Below are positions 35,101 through 45,972 of a stretch of DNA of 64,000 nucleotides, piece by piece (position 1 is the first letter of the stretch; the number at the start of each line of letters is the position of its first letter). The DNA is from Arthrobotrys musiformis (lineage: Eukaryota > Ascomycota > Orbiliomycetes > Orbiliales > Orbiliaceae): contig JAVHJL010000002.1 in NCBI GenBank assembly GCA_036971715.1, positions 1,210,501 through 1,274,500 of the forward strand, given 5' to 3'. The position numbers and the translations under genes are program-made. The notes below the pieces were generated by a model that saw only the letters and a program-made list of their open reading frames with translations, did no database searches and had not been told where the DNA came from.

Positions 35101-36448
35101 AAACAAGTATAAAGTCCGAAGACAGGGAAGAATAGCTCTAGGAGCCGGTAGGGCCGGGGAGGCCAAACCGAAGATTTCCTTCCCCCAAATCGGTGAACCG
35201 GCGGATAGCGAAGAATTACCCATGGAGCGAAACAAGAACTACGTCGAGCACGCCGGATTGGAGAAAAAGAGCTCAGTATTCGTCGACCGCGTCGCATGCG
35301 TATACCACGAGCGGGACGCATTAATTCGAGAGTTGAGAGAGCACGTGGTGAATAACTTCGTCCAAGTAAGTCTTCATCCTCCAAAACGATATCTCCATAT
35401 CACTAAAAATCATAGATTGGTAAACGTTTCTACCGCCAAAGCCTGGGTATCCCGCAAGGCTCCGTCATGTCCACCCTCCTCTGCAACCTCTTCTACGCCG
35501 ACCTCGAAGCCCGCGAACTCCCATTCACACAAGCCGAAACAGGCCTCCTAATGCGCCTCATCGATGACTTCGTCTTCATAACAACAAACCGAGACCACGC
35601 AAAACGTTTCTCGGACGCAATGCACACCGGATTCCCAGAATACGGCGTTGTAGTCAACCCGGGAAAATCATTAGTTAACTTCGAAATCGCATTCAACGGG
35701 AGGAAGATAGAGAGAGTGATCGGGAGTACCCCCGGGTTCCCTTATTGCGGTGCATTAATCAACGAGAAGACGTTAGAGATCAGGAGAGATTGGTCTCGAA
35801 GGGAGGACTTGATTGTCAGTAATCTATTAACCGTGGATTACGGATCAAAACCGGGGTTGAAAATGATAGATAAAGTCGCCAGGTAAGTTTCTCCACGCTT
35901 ATCCTTTGCTAAAACCTGCGGCATCGCTAACACTTCATCCCATCAGCGGCTGGAAACTCCTCTCCAGCGCGATCTACCTAAACACCACCATCAACTCCCG
36001 CCCAACGGTAGTTACAAACCTCTACTGGAGCTTCGTCGACGCCGCCATGAAATTCTACAGATACTACCGCACCCTCTCCTCCCGTCCCAAAAACATCAAA
36101 AGAAAACCCCCCAAATCCGCACAACGAATAAACGAGAAGCAGGTACTAAACATGATCTCGGAATTCATGTCGTTGGCATACACCCTCCTCATGTCCCGCG
36201 AGAACCGCGAGTACGATGAAGCGGGGGGTGTAATACCGAAAGAGGGGTTAATCGGGAGGATCCAGATTAGATGGTTAGTGGCGAAGGCGTTCTTGAGGGT
36301 GTTGGGGAAGAAACAGACGTTGTTTCCTAAGGTGTTGAATTGGTTGGAGGGTTGTGTGAAGGCTAGTGCGGACAAAGTCGATCGGGTGTTTTATAAGGCA
36401 GTGGAGGATGAGGAGATTAATGAGATTTTTGATACAATGAGGTATTGA
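32199..36448 (+). CDS. TERT: Telomerase reverse transcriptase catalytic subunit (TERT)
   Basis: Adds telomeric repeats using the telomerase RNA template. Seven exons: 32199-32735, 32799-33378, 33432-33889, 33943-34359, 34418-35365, 35416-35882, 35947-36448 (1302 residues). Order: basic N-terminus, TEN-type domain (about 80-330, with LYPNPHSTEFRSQAWKMI), RNA-binding domain with CP-like TGSHSVYAFMRAVMNNIIP and T motif FTWLHQKQ (668-675), RT motifs 1/2 STVRLLPK..GVRVL (from about 772), A VDVTSAFD (D869, D875), a long insertion in fingers typical of TERT, B' SLGIPQGSVMS (989-999), C LMRLIDDF (catalytic D1030, D1031), E YCGALIN (from about 1090), then a C-terminal extension. All catalytic aspartates are present and the frame is intact. 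Exon joins restore HVLNRCYNF and RFYRQSLGIPQGS, which supports them. Start is the first ATG of the open frame. Confidence 0.97.
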
Positions 36449-36756
36449 TTGGGGCTTGCCTGGCGTTTTTGGTGTTTGAATATGGGGGTTGGCGGTGTAT
36501 ATAGCAATTTTGGGGTTTGCAGCCTTGGTTTTTGATAGTGCGGTATAATATTCTAAATTGATATTACGGAAAGAACTGGAAATACTCTGTGATATCCCAA
36601 TGCTAATGTTGCAACTTGCGATACATATTACACGAGTGAGCTAAGATTCAACCATGTATTCTCTGAAAATATATCAGCACAACCGCCCTCGACTTCCCAC
36701 TCTAAAATCCAACCTAGCAGCCCCCTAATCTAGTCCCAAGAGTATTCCTATCCCCT
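36449..36756. other. Spacer between convergent TERT and Cys-rich protein gene
   Basis: 308 bp, AT-rich, holding both 3' ends. Nothing else seen. Confidence 0.6.
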
Positions 36757-37665
36757 CTACAACTGCACACCGATAAAAATAGATAAAACCATCGTCCCGA
36801 ATACAAATGATGAAAATTTCGAAATCCCACCCCTCGATGCAGAATTAGGCGTCGGAGAGCCGGTAGCACTCTGGGTCCCCGAAGCAGCCGTCGCAGCAGA
36901 AGAACCCAAATCCTCTGAAGTGGAAGAACCCTCCGACGGTTCAGGCGATGAACCCGTCCTAGCAGTTGTCTCAACCGCGGTCGTCTCAGCAGTCGTCTCG
37001 GCCGCGGTCGTCTCAGCAGCAGTCGTCCGCCCCCCAGAACTCGAAGACGACCGCGTGGCAATAGACGTCGACTCCTCACTCCCCTCAACCGTCGAAGTCC
37101 GCACCGTAGAACTCAAATCCGGGACCCCAGTCGGCCTCGTCGGAATCGCAGAAGTAGGTCCCTCCACACCAGCCGGCTTAAAAGTCTTCAAATCCACAAT
37201 CTTAGGATCGAAGCAGCGGACCCCATCCTGCACCAAAGACCCGGTAACATAATCAATCCTCTGCAGCACCAAAACGCCGTATTCCTCGAATCTGCAACAG
37301 TAGATCTCAGCGAGAGTGGGATCGGTCCAAAGCGGAGCGGTGCCATCGGGACAATCGGTGGCCGTAGCAACAACAATCGGGTCATATCCAAAGCTTTTGA
37401 TGTCCCCGGATATACCCGGTACGTCGCTGCAATAGAAATATCCGACTGTAGGCCCCGGGCCCGATTCGATGCCACCGATGCCGAAGCAGCAATAGTTGGA
37501 GAAACCGAGCCAATCGCCGCAGGACTCGAGGGTTTGTAGCCCGCCGTAGAGGCTACAGCCGCCTTGGCCGCATTGTGCTGCGCCCGGGACCTCGATGATT
37601 GCTGTGGGTAATGGGTTTAGTACGATGAGGGAGGCGAGATCGAGTTGTGGCTTCGAGGCTGACAT
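36757..37665 (-). CDS. Cys-rich, Ser/Thr-rich protein with GPI-like C-terminus
   Basis: Single exon, 302 residues, family not recognised. The N-terminal half (about 30-165) has ten or more Cys in small spaced groups (QCGQGGC, SNYCCFG, YFYCSDV, DCPDG, IYCCRFE, RCFDP), suggesting a disulfide-bonded extracellular domain. Residues about 170-275 are Ser/Thr-rich with short AETTA repeats, a likely O-glycosylated stalk. The C-terminus ends with a hydrophobic segment (about 283-302, FVFGTMVLSIFIGV) preceded by small residues, as in GPI-anchored fungal wall proteins. However, residues 1-28 have no good signal peptide, and no upstream exon supplying one could be found, so the start may be wrong or incomplete. 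Surface location is an inference. Confidence 0.65.
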   Translation of the reverse strand: MSASKPQLDLASLIVLNPLPTAIIEVPGAAQCGQGGCSLYGGLQTLESCGDWLGFSNYCCFGIGGIESGPGPTVGYFYCSDVPGISGDIKSFGYDPIVVATATDCPDGTAPLWTDPTLAEIYCCRFEEYGVLVLQRIDYVTGSLVQDGVRCFDPKIVDLKTFKPAGVEGPTSAIPTRPTGVPDLSSTVRTSTVEGSEESTSIATRSSSSSGGRTTAAETTAAETTAETTAVETTARTGSSPEPSEGSSTSEDLGSSAATAASGTQSATGSPTPNSASRGGISKFSSFVFGTMVLSIFIGVQL

Positions 37666-38840
37666 GTTTGGATCTGGTACTGATAGTCGATAGAGCCAAC
37701 TGCTCGTGCTAAGATAATATAATAGCGATATATCAATTGATAGAGTAGTTTACGAAGTATATCTAGCTCCAGCGTGTATCTTGAAAAGAAAAATCAAAAA
37801 TCCAGAGGCAGAATTCCAAAGAACCACCGCTCATTATAAACCACTTAACTTCCCCCGCCCGCGAGACAGCGATATCGAATAGTCGCACCATGCACTGTCC
37901 CCCCAACTTTGTGGCACCTAGCACAACTCAATCCATGCACCCAAGTCCAATACTACATCGTCGCCGACGACCACCGATTTCAATTCGTCCGCACAGCATT
38001 CAAACGTCTCCATCCCGTTCCGTTTGTTCGGTGGCGTTTCCCTTGGCAGTAGAGAGGTAAGGCAAAATATGTATCGATCTTAGAGAAAATATTAAATCGC
38101 TGCAAGCATGAGAGGGGAAGGACCTGATAAAGCTATGCGGGGTGTGTGATTATGCCTGCATGTGCGGACGCACGGAATCATGCCTGAAACAAAAAAGTTG
38201 AATTTCGAGATTATTTCAGCCGCTCGTTGTCTGTTGTATTTTTCTTTTAGGCTGCGGGCTGCCGGTGGTGTAACCTACCCGGCTTGTTCGACGGATGCAG
38301 ACGGAATGCTGGTACCACTGTCTTAGATGAGCATTGATCAAGGGTGTAGCTGAGCGAGATCGATTGTGCATTGTGCATATCCTTCCATAGCATGGGGGTT
38401 GCAATTGGGATTTGTACAGTAGGAAACCTAGCCCTAGGTTCGCCGTCTGCGCATTATATATACAGGGTTCTATCATAGATTTCAGTCTTGGAAGTGGTAA
38501 AGGAAGAATAATAATATTATCATTGAGAATCAATTACTTCACTAAGTATTTTATACAAAGACTAAAAGTCCGAGCTTTTTTTTTAAAAAAAAAAAAAAGC
38601 GGTAATGAAAGATGAAGAACAAACCAGCCCATTTGAACCAAAGCAGAATGCTAAGTAAGGATAATAATAATGACAGTAAAAAAAAACCAGAACATTACGA
38701 AGGCTAAAAAAACAAGCAGTAATTTTTTTATAGAATGAAAAGGAAATTGTTCCCATTCGCTCCCAAATCAGTTTGGGAGTCGGGACAAAAAAAGGTGTAT
38801 CTTTTTCAAGATCCGCATTCACCTATCCCCAAACACCTTC
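37666..38840. other. Spacer Cys-rich gene to Dnt1-like gene
   Basis: 1.2 kb. The left part is the upstream region of the Cys-rich gene, the right part (from about 38560) is A-rich and likely the 3' UTR of the Dnt1-like gene. No gene supported. Confidence 0.6.
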
Positions 38841-41800
38841 CTACAGGAATGGGAGGAACCTACCCAACCCAGTCCTACCTTTGCTTTTCTCCTCCTCCTT
38901 CGCTTTACCTTCGTCCTCGCTATCATCACTGTCGTCACTGTCGCTGTCGTCATCGGAATCCTTTCCACCCTTCTGGCTGGACAAAATGCTTTGGAAGCTC
39001 TTCATCCCCTCAGAAAGCCTCGGCTTCGATTTCTGGCCGGGGCCGACCCCAACGGCGGCAGTAGCCGCAGGTTTAGCAGTCTTACCATCTCTAGTCTCTG
39101 GAATATCCTGCTGACTGAGCATGGTTAATCCCTTATAGTGAGAGTTAAGACTGTGCCTCTTCCTCACGTCCTTCGGTGACATCATAGAAGGCAATCGCGC
39201 CGGCATGCTAGACGGCGGCCCCGGGGACGGACTTATGTATCCCAAGGTTCTCCTATTCATCCTTGAAGGAGGTAGTTTAGAAGGTCCCGCGGTGGGTTGC
39301 GATGGCTCGGGCGTCTTCGAGAATCTCGATGGCGTGGTTTGAGGGTTCCCGTTTAAAAGTCTGGGAGCCGGACTACGAAAGAGAGCGTTCATGGCTTTGG
39401 CGGTCGTATCCACCTTCTTTGGGGGGGTAGCTTTTTCAGGTTCATCCTCTGACGATTCTTCCTCACTGCTTTCCTCTTCGCTAGAAGAGTCGTCGTCGTC
39501 CGAGGCAGCGGTTGCCGTTTTGGTATCGTCCTTTGCTACAGCCTCTTGCTGAGATTGAGGCTTGATTTGTGATGACTCTGGTACTATTGAGATTGAGGGA
39601 GACGGTTCAGCAGTAGTCCGAGACTTCGGTCTTTCACTCTCCGGCCCCAATTCTAGCTCCGAATCAGGCTCTTTATCATGGGTCTTATTCGGCTCCGGTT
39701 CGTTATCGGACTCAGATTGGGGGACCTGAATTTTAACTGCCTTGGTCTTCGGTAGTTTTATTACTTGCCGCCGTTTGCCGGCCACAAGCCCTTCATCGTC
39801 CTCATAGTCATCCTCTTCATACTCTTCATCGTCCTCCTCATCTTCCTCGTCACCCTCGTCTGTTTGCTCCACTGTTTCCGCTTCCTCTCCGGGATCCACC
39901 ATTTCCTGGTCACTTCCATCATCCGCTTCGTCTTCCTCGTCACCAGAAGGTGTATCACCGGAAGCCTCAGGTGCCAGCTTGCTAATTGGCTCAAGGGCAA
40001 GCTTGCTCGGTGCGGTCGCATACGAGAATTGTACAAAGCTTTTCTTTTCTGGTGAGCTACTTCGTAGTTGTCGTTTGCCAGGCCCTTTTATAGGGGATTC
40101 CTCTCGCGTCATAGGAACCCTAGAGCCCCGCTGGTTAAGGCTTCCCGAATGATCTTGATCGCTGTCAGAAAGTTCCATAAGCGCCTTAACATCGATGAAT
40201 CTCCCTTGTGGCTCAGTCTCGGGTTCAGATTCAGAGTCGGTGAGCGCGATAGGTCCACTTTTTGCGGGTTTTTTCTCGGCCGTTGGGGGGGTCTTTTTAG
40301 GGGTACTCTTGGCTTCCTCTTCTTCCTCATCGCTGTCGTCATCGCTATCTTCTTCAGACTCCGATGAAGTGGCCTCGTCCGAGGAGACAGGGCTAGGCGA
40401 TTTTTCAACCGATGCCCTTTTAGATAGAGGCGGGGCGTCTTCCATAACCTCGTCTTCTGAAGAGCCTGCCTTTGCCTTGTCCGGTGTCGGCTTCGCATTC
40501 TTTGTTGAGGCTTTCTGCACGGTAATTGATCCGTTATTCGTATCTGTGCTTCCTCCTCCAGTAGTTTTCCCCTTAACCAAGACTTTAGAACTCGCTGGGG
40601 TACTTTTTAAGGCTGAGATAGGGGGCGTTGAAGATGTCGACCTATTTCTCGCCGGCTTCCCTACAAATGCTTCATACTTTTTCTTCCCCTCGAGAGTACT
40701 TTTGTCCGATATCCCTTGCAGTTCCACCGGTATAACAGGTACTGGAACCTTAAATGTCGTTCTCGGCTTCCTCAACTCTGGTGTTTGCTTACCCTCCGTT
40801 CCCGCCGTTTTCGTCACTGCCGGTGCTACCGTAATACCCGATGGCATCGGGCTCCCTTCATTCGCAAACGATACACTCTTTTTAGCTTCAAGATTCCTCT
40901 TCTCTGGGCTCCGCAACGCTGAATGTAAAACACTGCTAGAACGCGCACTCTTACCGTCACTGACTTCTGGGGTGGCGGATTGCGTCGATCGTGATGCAGT
41001 GGTACGCTTTGATGTTGCGGAGGCAGGTGTTTTCGTTTCGCTGGTTAGGTTCTTTTCCACGGCGACTGGTGTTTCTGGTTGGTTACTTCCTTTTCTTCCC
41101 TTCGTCGGTTGGTTCTTTGCTGGTAGTGAAGGTTTAACGAATCTTTCCTGGGATGGCTTTGGTCCTGTGGATGGAGCTTCACTGGATCGAGTCTTGGAAC
41201 CTATTAGATCTGGAGCATTGGGCACAGGTGTGCTTGGGAGCTCCCTTTCGCGGCTGCTCATCCGAACCTCTTCTATATTCGGAATTTCGACAACAAAGTC
41301 ACTCAAGATTCGCGAAGCGGGGTTGTCCTCGGGCTGGGACGAAGGAACTTCAAGCGTAGGAGTACTGCTGGAAGCACCAGACCGCCTCAATATTACTCGC
41401 TTTGGAATTGCGCTTGGATGTTTCTTTGGGGGGTCGTTATTGACCCTTCGTTTTTGCGGAGCGGGTCCCTCGGATTCCTCTTCCTCAGACTCTGAGTCCT
41501 CCATGTCGTATATCGAACTTTGGCCCCTTGAGGTAGACTTTTTGTTGGAGCTTGCTTTCGCCGGTCTTTTGAGAGTACCCTGCTTTTGAGTGACTATTGC
41601 TTTCTTTCCACCTGAACCTTTTACCGTATGTGGCGCGATGACTGGTGTATCCAATTCCTCGGCTTCGGGTGATGATATCTCCACCGGTTGCGTATTTGGC
41701 ACCACTTTCTTATATGCTGTTGCAGTGAACACAGGCGATGAAAACGTCTCCTCCTTTGGCGATAAGAGTTCAACAATCCCTTGGCTTGTCTCCGGAATCA

Positions 41801-42490
41801 AGGGGCTGCCCTCCCCCTCCTCTTCTCCTAATTGCTGCTCCTCCGCTGGCTCGTCTTCCTGCTGTACTTCATCTTCGTCCTCATCCTCCAACGAGCCCCT
41901 CCCAGCCCCTAGTCTCTGCCTCTTGCTCGGACGTAGATTAACCGGGACTCCAATCTCCTCCACCTCTTCCCCTCCATCCAATCCCTCCTCCGATTCCGCC
42001 ACAGGCGCTAAGCTCTGTATCGACCGTTTCTTTGAGCCTCCAGGCCTCAACCCAGACTCCGGTGGTACCGACTCCTCTCGTAGTATATCTTTATGGATGA
42101 CCTTTACTATACTCCCATCCCGATTCGAAGATTTGTCGTCAAATACGTCGCCAACGGTATACGTAAGATCCAGATCATTGCCTTCCGAGTCCTGCAGTCG
42201 TTGTATATTCAGCGGCCTAAGTCAACCCCACCGTCACCAAATACCCATTGGTTAGCCACAATTGTATTTCGTAGAAAAGGTATTTGGTGTAGATGATATA
42301 GGAGGATGAAAGCATACCGGTTCCTTGGGTACAACCTCGCATACTTGTCGGTAATAAGCAGCGAGAGATCCTCAAGTGTGACATTGGGAGCCGCGAGATG
42401 TAGGAATTCGGCAATCGGCGCTTGGTTCCTCCCCTTAGGATTGTGTGACGATTGACCGACGACTTTGACCTGTAGACGGAGGCCACGCAT
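38841..42490 (-). CDS. Dnt1/Net1-like nucleolar protein (Cdc14-binding type N-terminus)
   Basis: Two exons, 42490-42318 and 42216-38841, joined across a 101-nt intron, give 1182 residues. The first about 105 residues match the conserved N-terminal domain of budding-yeast Net1/Tof2 and fission-yeast Dnt1: MRGLRLQVKVVG, PNVTLEDLSLLITDKYARLYP, then PLNIQRLQDSEGNDLDLTYTVGDVF. Those proteins tether Cdc14 phosphatase and Sir2 to rDNA and control mitotic exit. The rest is low complexity: Ser/Pro/Lys-rich with long Asp/Glu runs (for instance near 800-840), and a C-terminus rich in Asp-Ser ending GRTGLGRFLPFL. Only the N-terminal domain is conserved, so orthology with Net1 rather than Tof2 is not decided. 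It lies downstream of the FAR-17a gene in the same direction. Confidence 0.8.
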
Positions 42491-43245
42491 TGTTGCTAGT
42501 CGCTTTTGGGGGGGTAATGCGTAGACCCTCTGTGATTGATTGATTGATTGTAGGTAAGAAGGGGGGAGAGGGGGTTTTCGAAAGGGAGGTGGGATGTTTT
42601 TTTTTTTTTTTTCTTGTTTGTTTGTTTTGTTGTTTATGCTAGTCAAGGATCTATCGATGATGATTGTGACATGACCATGATTCCGAGATGCATAGACTGT
42701 ATAAATGCCAGGTAGATGACGCGACGGGCAATTCGAGGGCGCGAGAAAGGGGATGACGGATAGTTCGTGGAGTCTTAGCTGTGGTCGCAGCGTCGCTAGT
42801 TAGAGAGTTTCGATGTTGAGAGGGAAGCGTGGGTCTCAAATTAAATGAAATGAACAGAAGTGTACGCGTAAAATGGTTAGCGTGGGCCCTTAAGCGAAGG
42901 GCTGCCGGCTGGCCCAGGCACCTTTTGACAAGTCGGCCTGGCTGCACACCACACGATCGATCTCGATGTCGCGGTTTCAGGCAACATAAAACTATGGCTG
43001 ATATATATCTTGAGCCTCAACTCTAATACAGAGTATACGAGGATCTATTAGTTAGACTAAAGTATAGGTAATTGTCTTGTATTCTATTTTGGAGGCCAGT
43101 ACAATCTATGCTTCTTCCACCATGGTCCGCTCGAACGGAGAACCGTTTCCCCAAAGCTTGGGCCGCTGAGTGAGCCCAACGTTCAAGATAATATATACTT
43201 CAGTAGACCAGTCTTCAAACCCGTCTCTATCAATATAGATACAGC
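42491..43245. other. Spacer FAR-17a-like gene to Dnt1-like gene
   Basis: 755 bp. It contains a 14-nt poly(T) run near 42599 and a GATT tetranucleotide repeat (about 42534-42551) within 120 bp of the Dnt1-like start, so it is probably leader sequence. No gene supported. Confidence 0.6.
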
Positions 43246-45972
43246 CTAGAGCTTCTTCTTATCCTTGGGCATATAAGGCTTCCCCGCTGCTTCCAAATCC
43301 CCAATACCGTTCAAAAGCCCATAAGCCCACTTGAGCACCAACGTCATAACTGCCATGGTCACAGCGCTCCCCCCAAACAACATGGCTCTCTTGGGGGTAT
43401 CCAAAAGCTCGAATATCGGATACGGATAGAACCCATTGTAACTATAACAATAGTTCACCCACATCCAATATCCAACCGCGATAGAGCCGGACAGCCCGAA
43501 CGCCGGTAGCGCTTTGATCGTCCACGGCGGCGACAGGAGCACCAGGTCCAGGAACATCAACAGTGCCGGGAATAAGTGGAACATCAAGTCGGTCCAGAAT
43601 TCAATGTGGATCTCCGGCGGAACGACGAGATGTCTATCGATCTACAGCGTGTCTTGCGCTCGAAGGATATCGCGAGCTCGAGCTTGCGCTCGCGCGATGT
43701 TCCCGGGAGCTCACGTTAGCCGAGTTCCCTTGCTGAAACAAACCAACAAAAAAAAAAAAAGGCTGTGGACCTGGGCTGCATTTGCGTCGTGCATACATAT
43801 CATATGTACGAAATTGTGCAAATTGGTGATGGGCAAAAAAAAAAAAAAAAAAAAGGACAACATGCAAGCTCTTCAAATGCAAGAACAGGGGTAGCTCCAA
43901 AGAGCAGCAAGGGAAGCTCAGCTCCTGCTGCTCAGCTAGAGCTTAGGAATTCAAACCAGAGCCGTTTTCGAAGCTCCGATGGACATCGCTAATTAAAGCT
44001 TCGGCTTCCACGGCGGATGTCATTTTCATGTCATGTCATGTCATGTCACTCCTGTCCGTCTACATATGCAGGCCTGCAAAGTCCTACACATGGGTGTACA
44101 TATACAGTACACATCGTCGGCTTGCAAGATTTTAGGGTCGGGCATGATCGGACCCATGTTGCAACGTAACCCGTAGGATCTATGACCGAATTCGAATTAA
44201 TTCGAGTCCGTCGAAAGACCCTAAGGTCTGGATATCAAGTGGTCCGAAACCTTAAACCGACGGCAGCGATCCTTTATCCTAACTTATCCGTCTGGAATGC
44301 AGAAGGTTTCGCCGCCGACGTGCAGGGCCAAGAAGGCTCTCTCGATAGGATCAAAAAGATGGGATGACATTTGTCTCCTTCGGAGTGAGGGAGGATTGTG
44401 GATGTGATATCGCATGAAGCTTGCCATGCACCTCGAACGCTTGGACATGCCAGAACAGGCATAACGTCTCCCAACGGACAACGCATCGATACCAAGTACC
44501 GTCGAACCCTTGACAAGAGAGACTCAACCGTCGACTGGGGCAAAGAAGAAAAATTCGAAACTCCCAGTTACAAAGCTGAAGCACAGCATAGATGGCATCT
44601 CCGGAAAGGTACTTGTTTCAAAAAGGTATCGATCGACCCAAAAATAAGAGCTTGTGCAGCGACTGACTCTCGAACAAGCATTCAAGAAAAAAAATTTAGG
44701 ACTCACCGATGATATACCCCAGTACAACAGAGAGATCAATATCTCCATAGGCGCACCGCAAACCGAAAAGACATTCTTGTAGGCGAACAGCTTAGGCGAC
44801 AGGAGGATGTCGGATAGCAGACCGAGTACAAACGTGATCGTTGCCAGAGCCAACCCAATGATAGCTAAGCAAATAATCGTAAAGTCCGAAGATGCAGAAC
44901 GCGAACCGATGGAGGTTGTTCCCCCACCGATTCGATTCCATTTCGTCCCATCATGTCAGCTTTGCAGTTCCCCACTCTCGATCCCACTCAAACCAACTGG
45001 AAGACATCGAGATGCATCTTCTTGAAAAATTTTCACCCTCCGCTCATCCACAGAAGTCGTTTATGCAGGAGTAAAATAGAAGGAGACGGATACTTACTCA
45101 GGTACTGAAAATGCCATCCTGTACTCTCATTGATATGTGTTGGGAAATTCACAAGGTATCGAAAACACCTAAAATGGAGAGATACAGGGGACCGCCCCTC
45201 GTCAGCTCGAAGCTCCGGCGCCCAAATGTATCGCAAGTACTCCAAGCTCCAGTCGTCTCCACACAAGCTCGGGGTGAAGAGCTTTGGATTCTTGCCAAGA
45301 CCAGGAAATTTCGAGGCGCATAACCGCTCAACGAAAAAAAAAAAAAATCTTCTGAACGAATCATGACGAGTCATAGCGTGTGTGGGACGTTCGAACAGAA
45401 ACTTTTTCTTTCTTTCTTTGGTTGCATTGTCGCAATTTTGAGACCCGTCTGATATGCATATATGACAGATGTCGACATTGATGCCGCACAACGTTTGACG
45501 TACCCTACAAAGTTCGCGATACCTAAAATCTGTGTCACAGGACGTAACACAAAATTCCAAAACCCAAACATCAGCAGCTTCGTCTCCACATGATCGCTTC
45601 ACTCTCACGTCTTTAAAGGATGCAGACGGGTTCGGTCTCGCCAAAGTTCGGCTCATTCCACCCCATTCCATTCCACAGAACTTTATGCCTGCGTGACCGG
45701 AAAAGCATCCCGCCAGCAAATCAAAAGTCGAGGATCGGGAAGTATGCAATATCAAAAACCTTTTTTGGTATTCGAGAACCCGGAAAGAGATAAAGAAGCG
45801 ATATTGAAGGAAAGAAATAAAGATGATATCACATCGTACTAACATGTATGATTGCCGAAATCGTTCTCGACGGCGATTCCAATCTCTGGAGAGGATGCCG
45901 TTCAATGATCGGTGTCATGGCACTGGTCGCCGCTTTCCCGGCGTCCTTCACTTTCTCAATTGTGGGGTCCAT
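43246..45972 (-). CDS. FAR-17a/AIG1-like integral membrane protein
   Basis: Multi-pass membrane protein of the androgen-induced AIG1/FAR-17a family; animal members are hydrolases of fatty-acid esters of hydroxy fatty acids, while fungal members are uncharacterised. Five exons, 45972-45844, 45529-45504, 45168-45098, 44864-44707, 43641-43246, give 259 residues, the usual family length. Family blocks in order: RHPLQRLESPSRTISAIIH, ILGIANFVG, FRYLVNFPTHINESTGWHFQYLTIIGL, LLSDILLSPKLFAYKNVFSV, APMEILISLLYW, EIHIEFWTDLMFHLFPALLM, LSPPWTI and YSYNGFYPYPIF. About six hydrophobic segments. The family's catalytic Thr and His positions appear to lie in the TIIGL and HLFPA blocks. Exon 2 has only 26 nt. 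Introns are 314, 335, 233 and 1065 nt, unlike any other gene in the window. Confidence 0.88.
43669..43698 (-). other. Hairpin between branch point and 3' splice site of FAR-17a intron 4
   Basis: On the minus strand ATCGCG(CG)AGC pairs with GCTCGCGAT around a 10-nt loop. A GCTAAC branch-point match lies at 43720-43715, and the 3' splice site ends at 43642, so the hairpin sits inside an unusually long 74-nt gap. Confidence 0.6.
44026..44048. repeat. Pentamer repeat (TCATG)4 in FAR-17a intron 4
   Basis: Four copies of TCATG plus TCA. Together with two poly(A) runs (about 43749-43761 and 43835-43854) it makes the long intron partly low complexity. Confidence 0.9.

Noticed and set aside
40195..41589. 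464-codon plus-strand frame over the Dnt1-like gene
   Set aside because: Antisense of Ser/Pro/Glu-rich low-complexity coding sequence, which rarely makes stops on the other strand.
45033..45905. 290-codon minus frame in the FAR-17a-like gene region
   Set aside because: Only the short segment 45168-45098 matches the family; the rest is intron sequence read through by chance.
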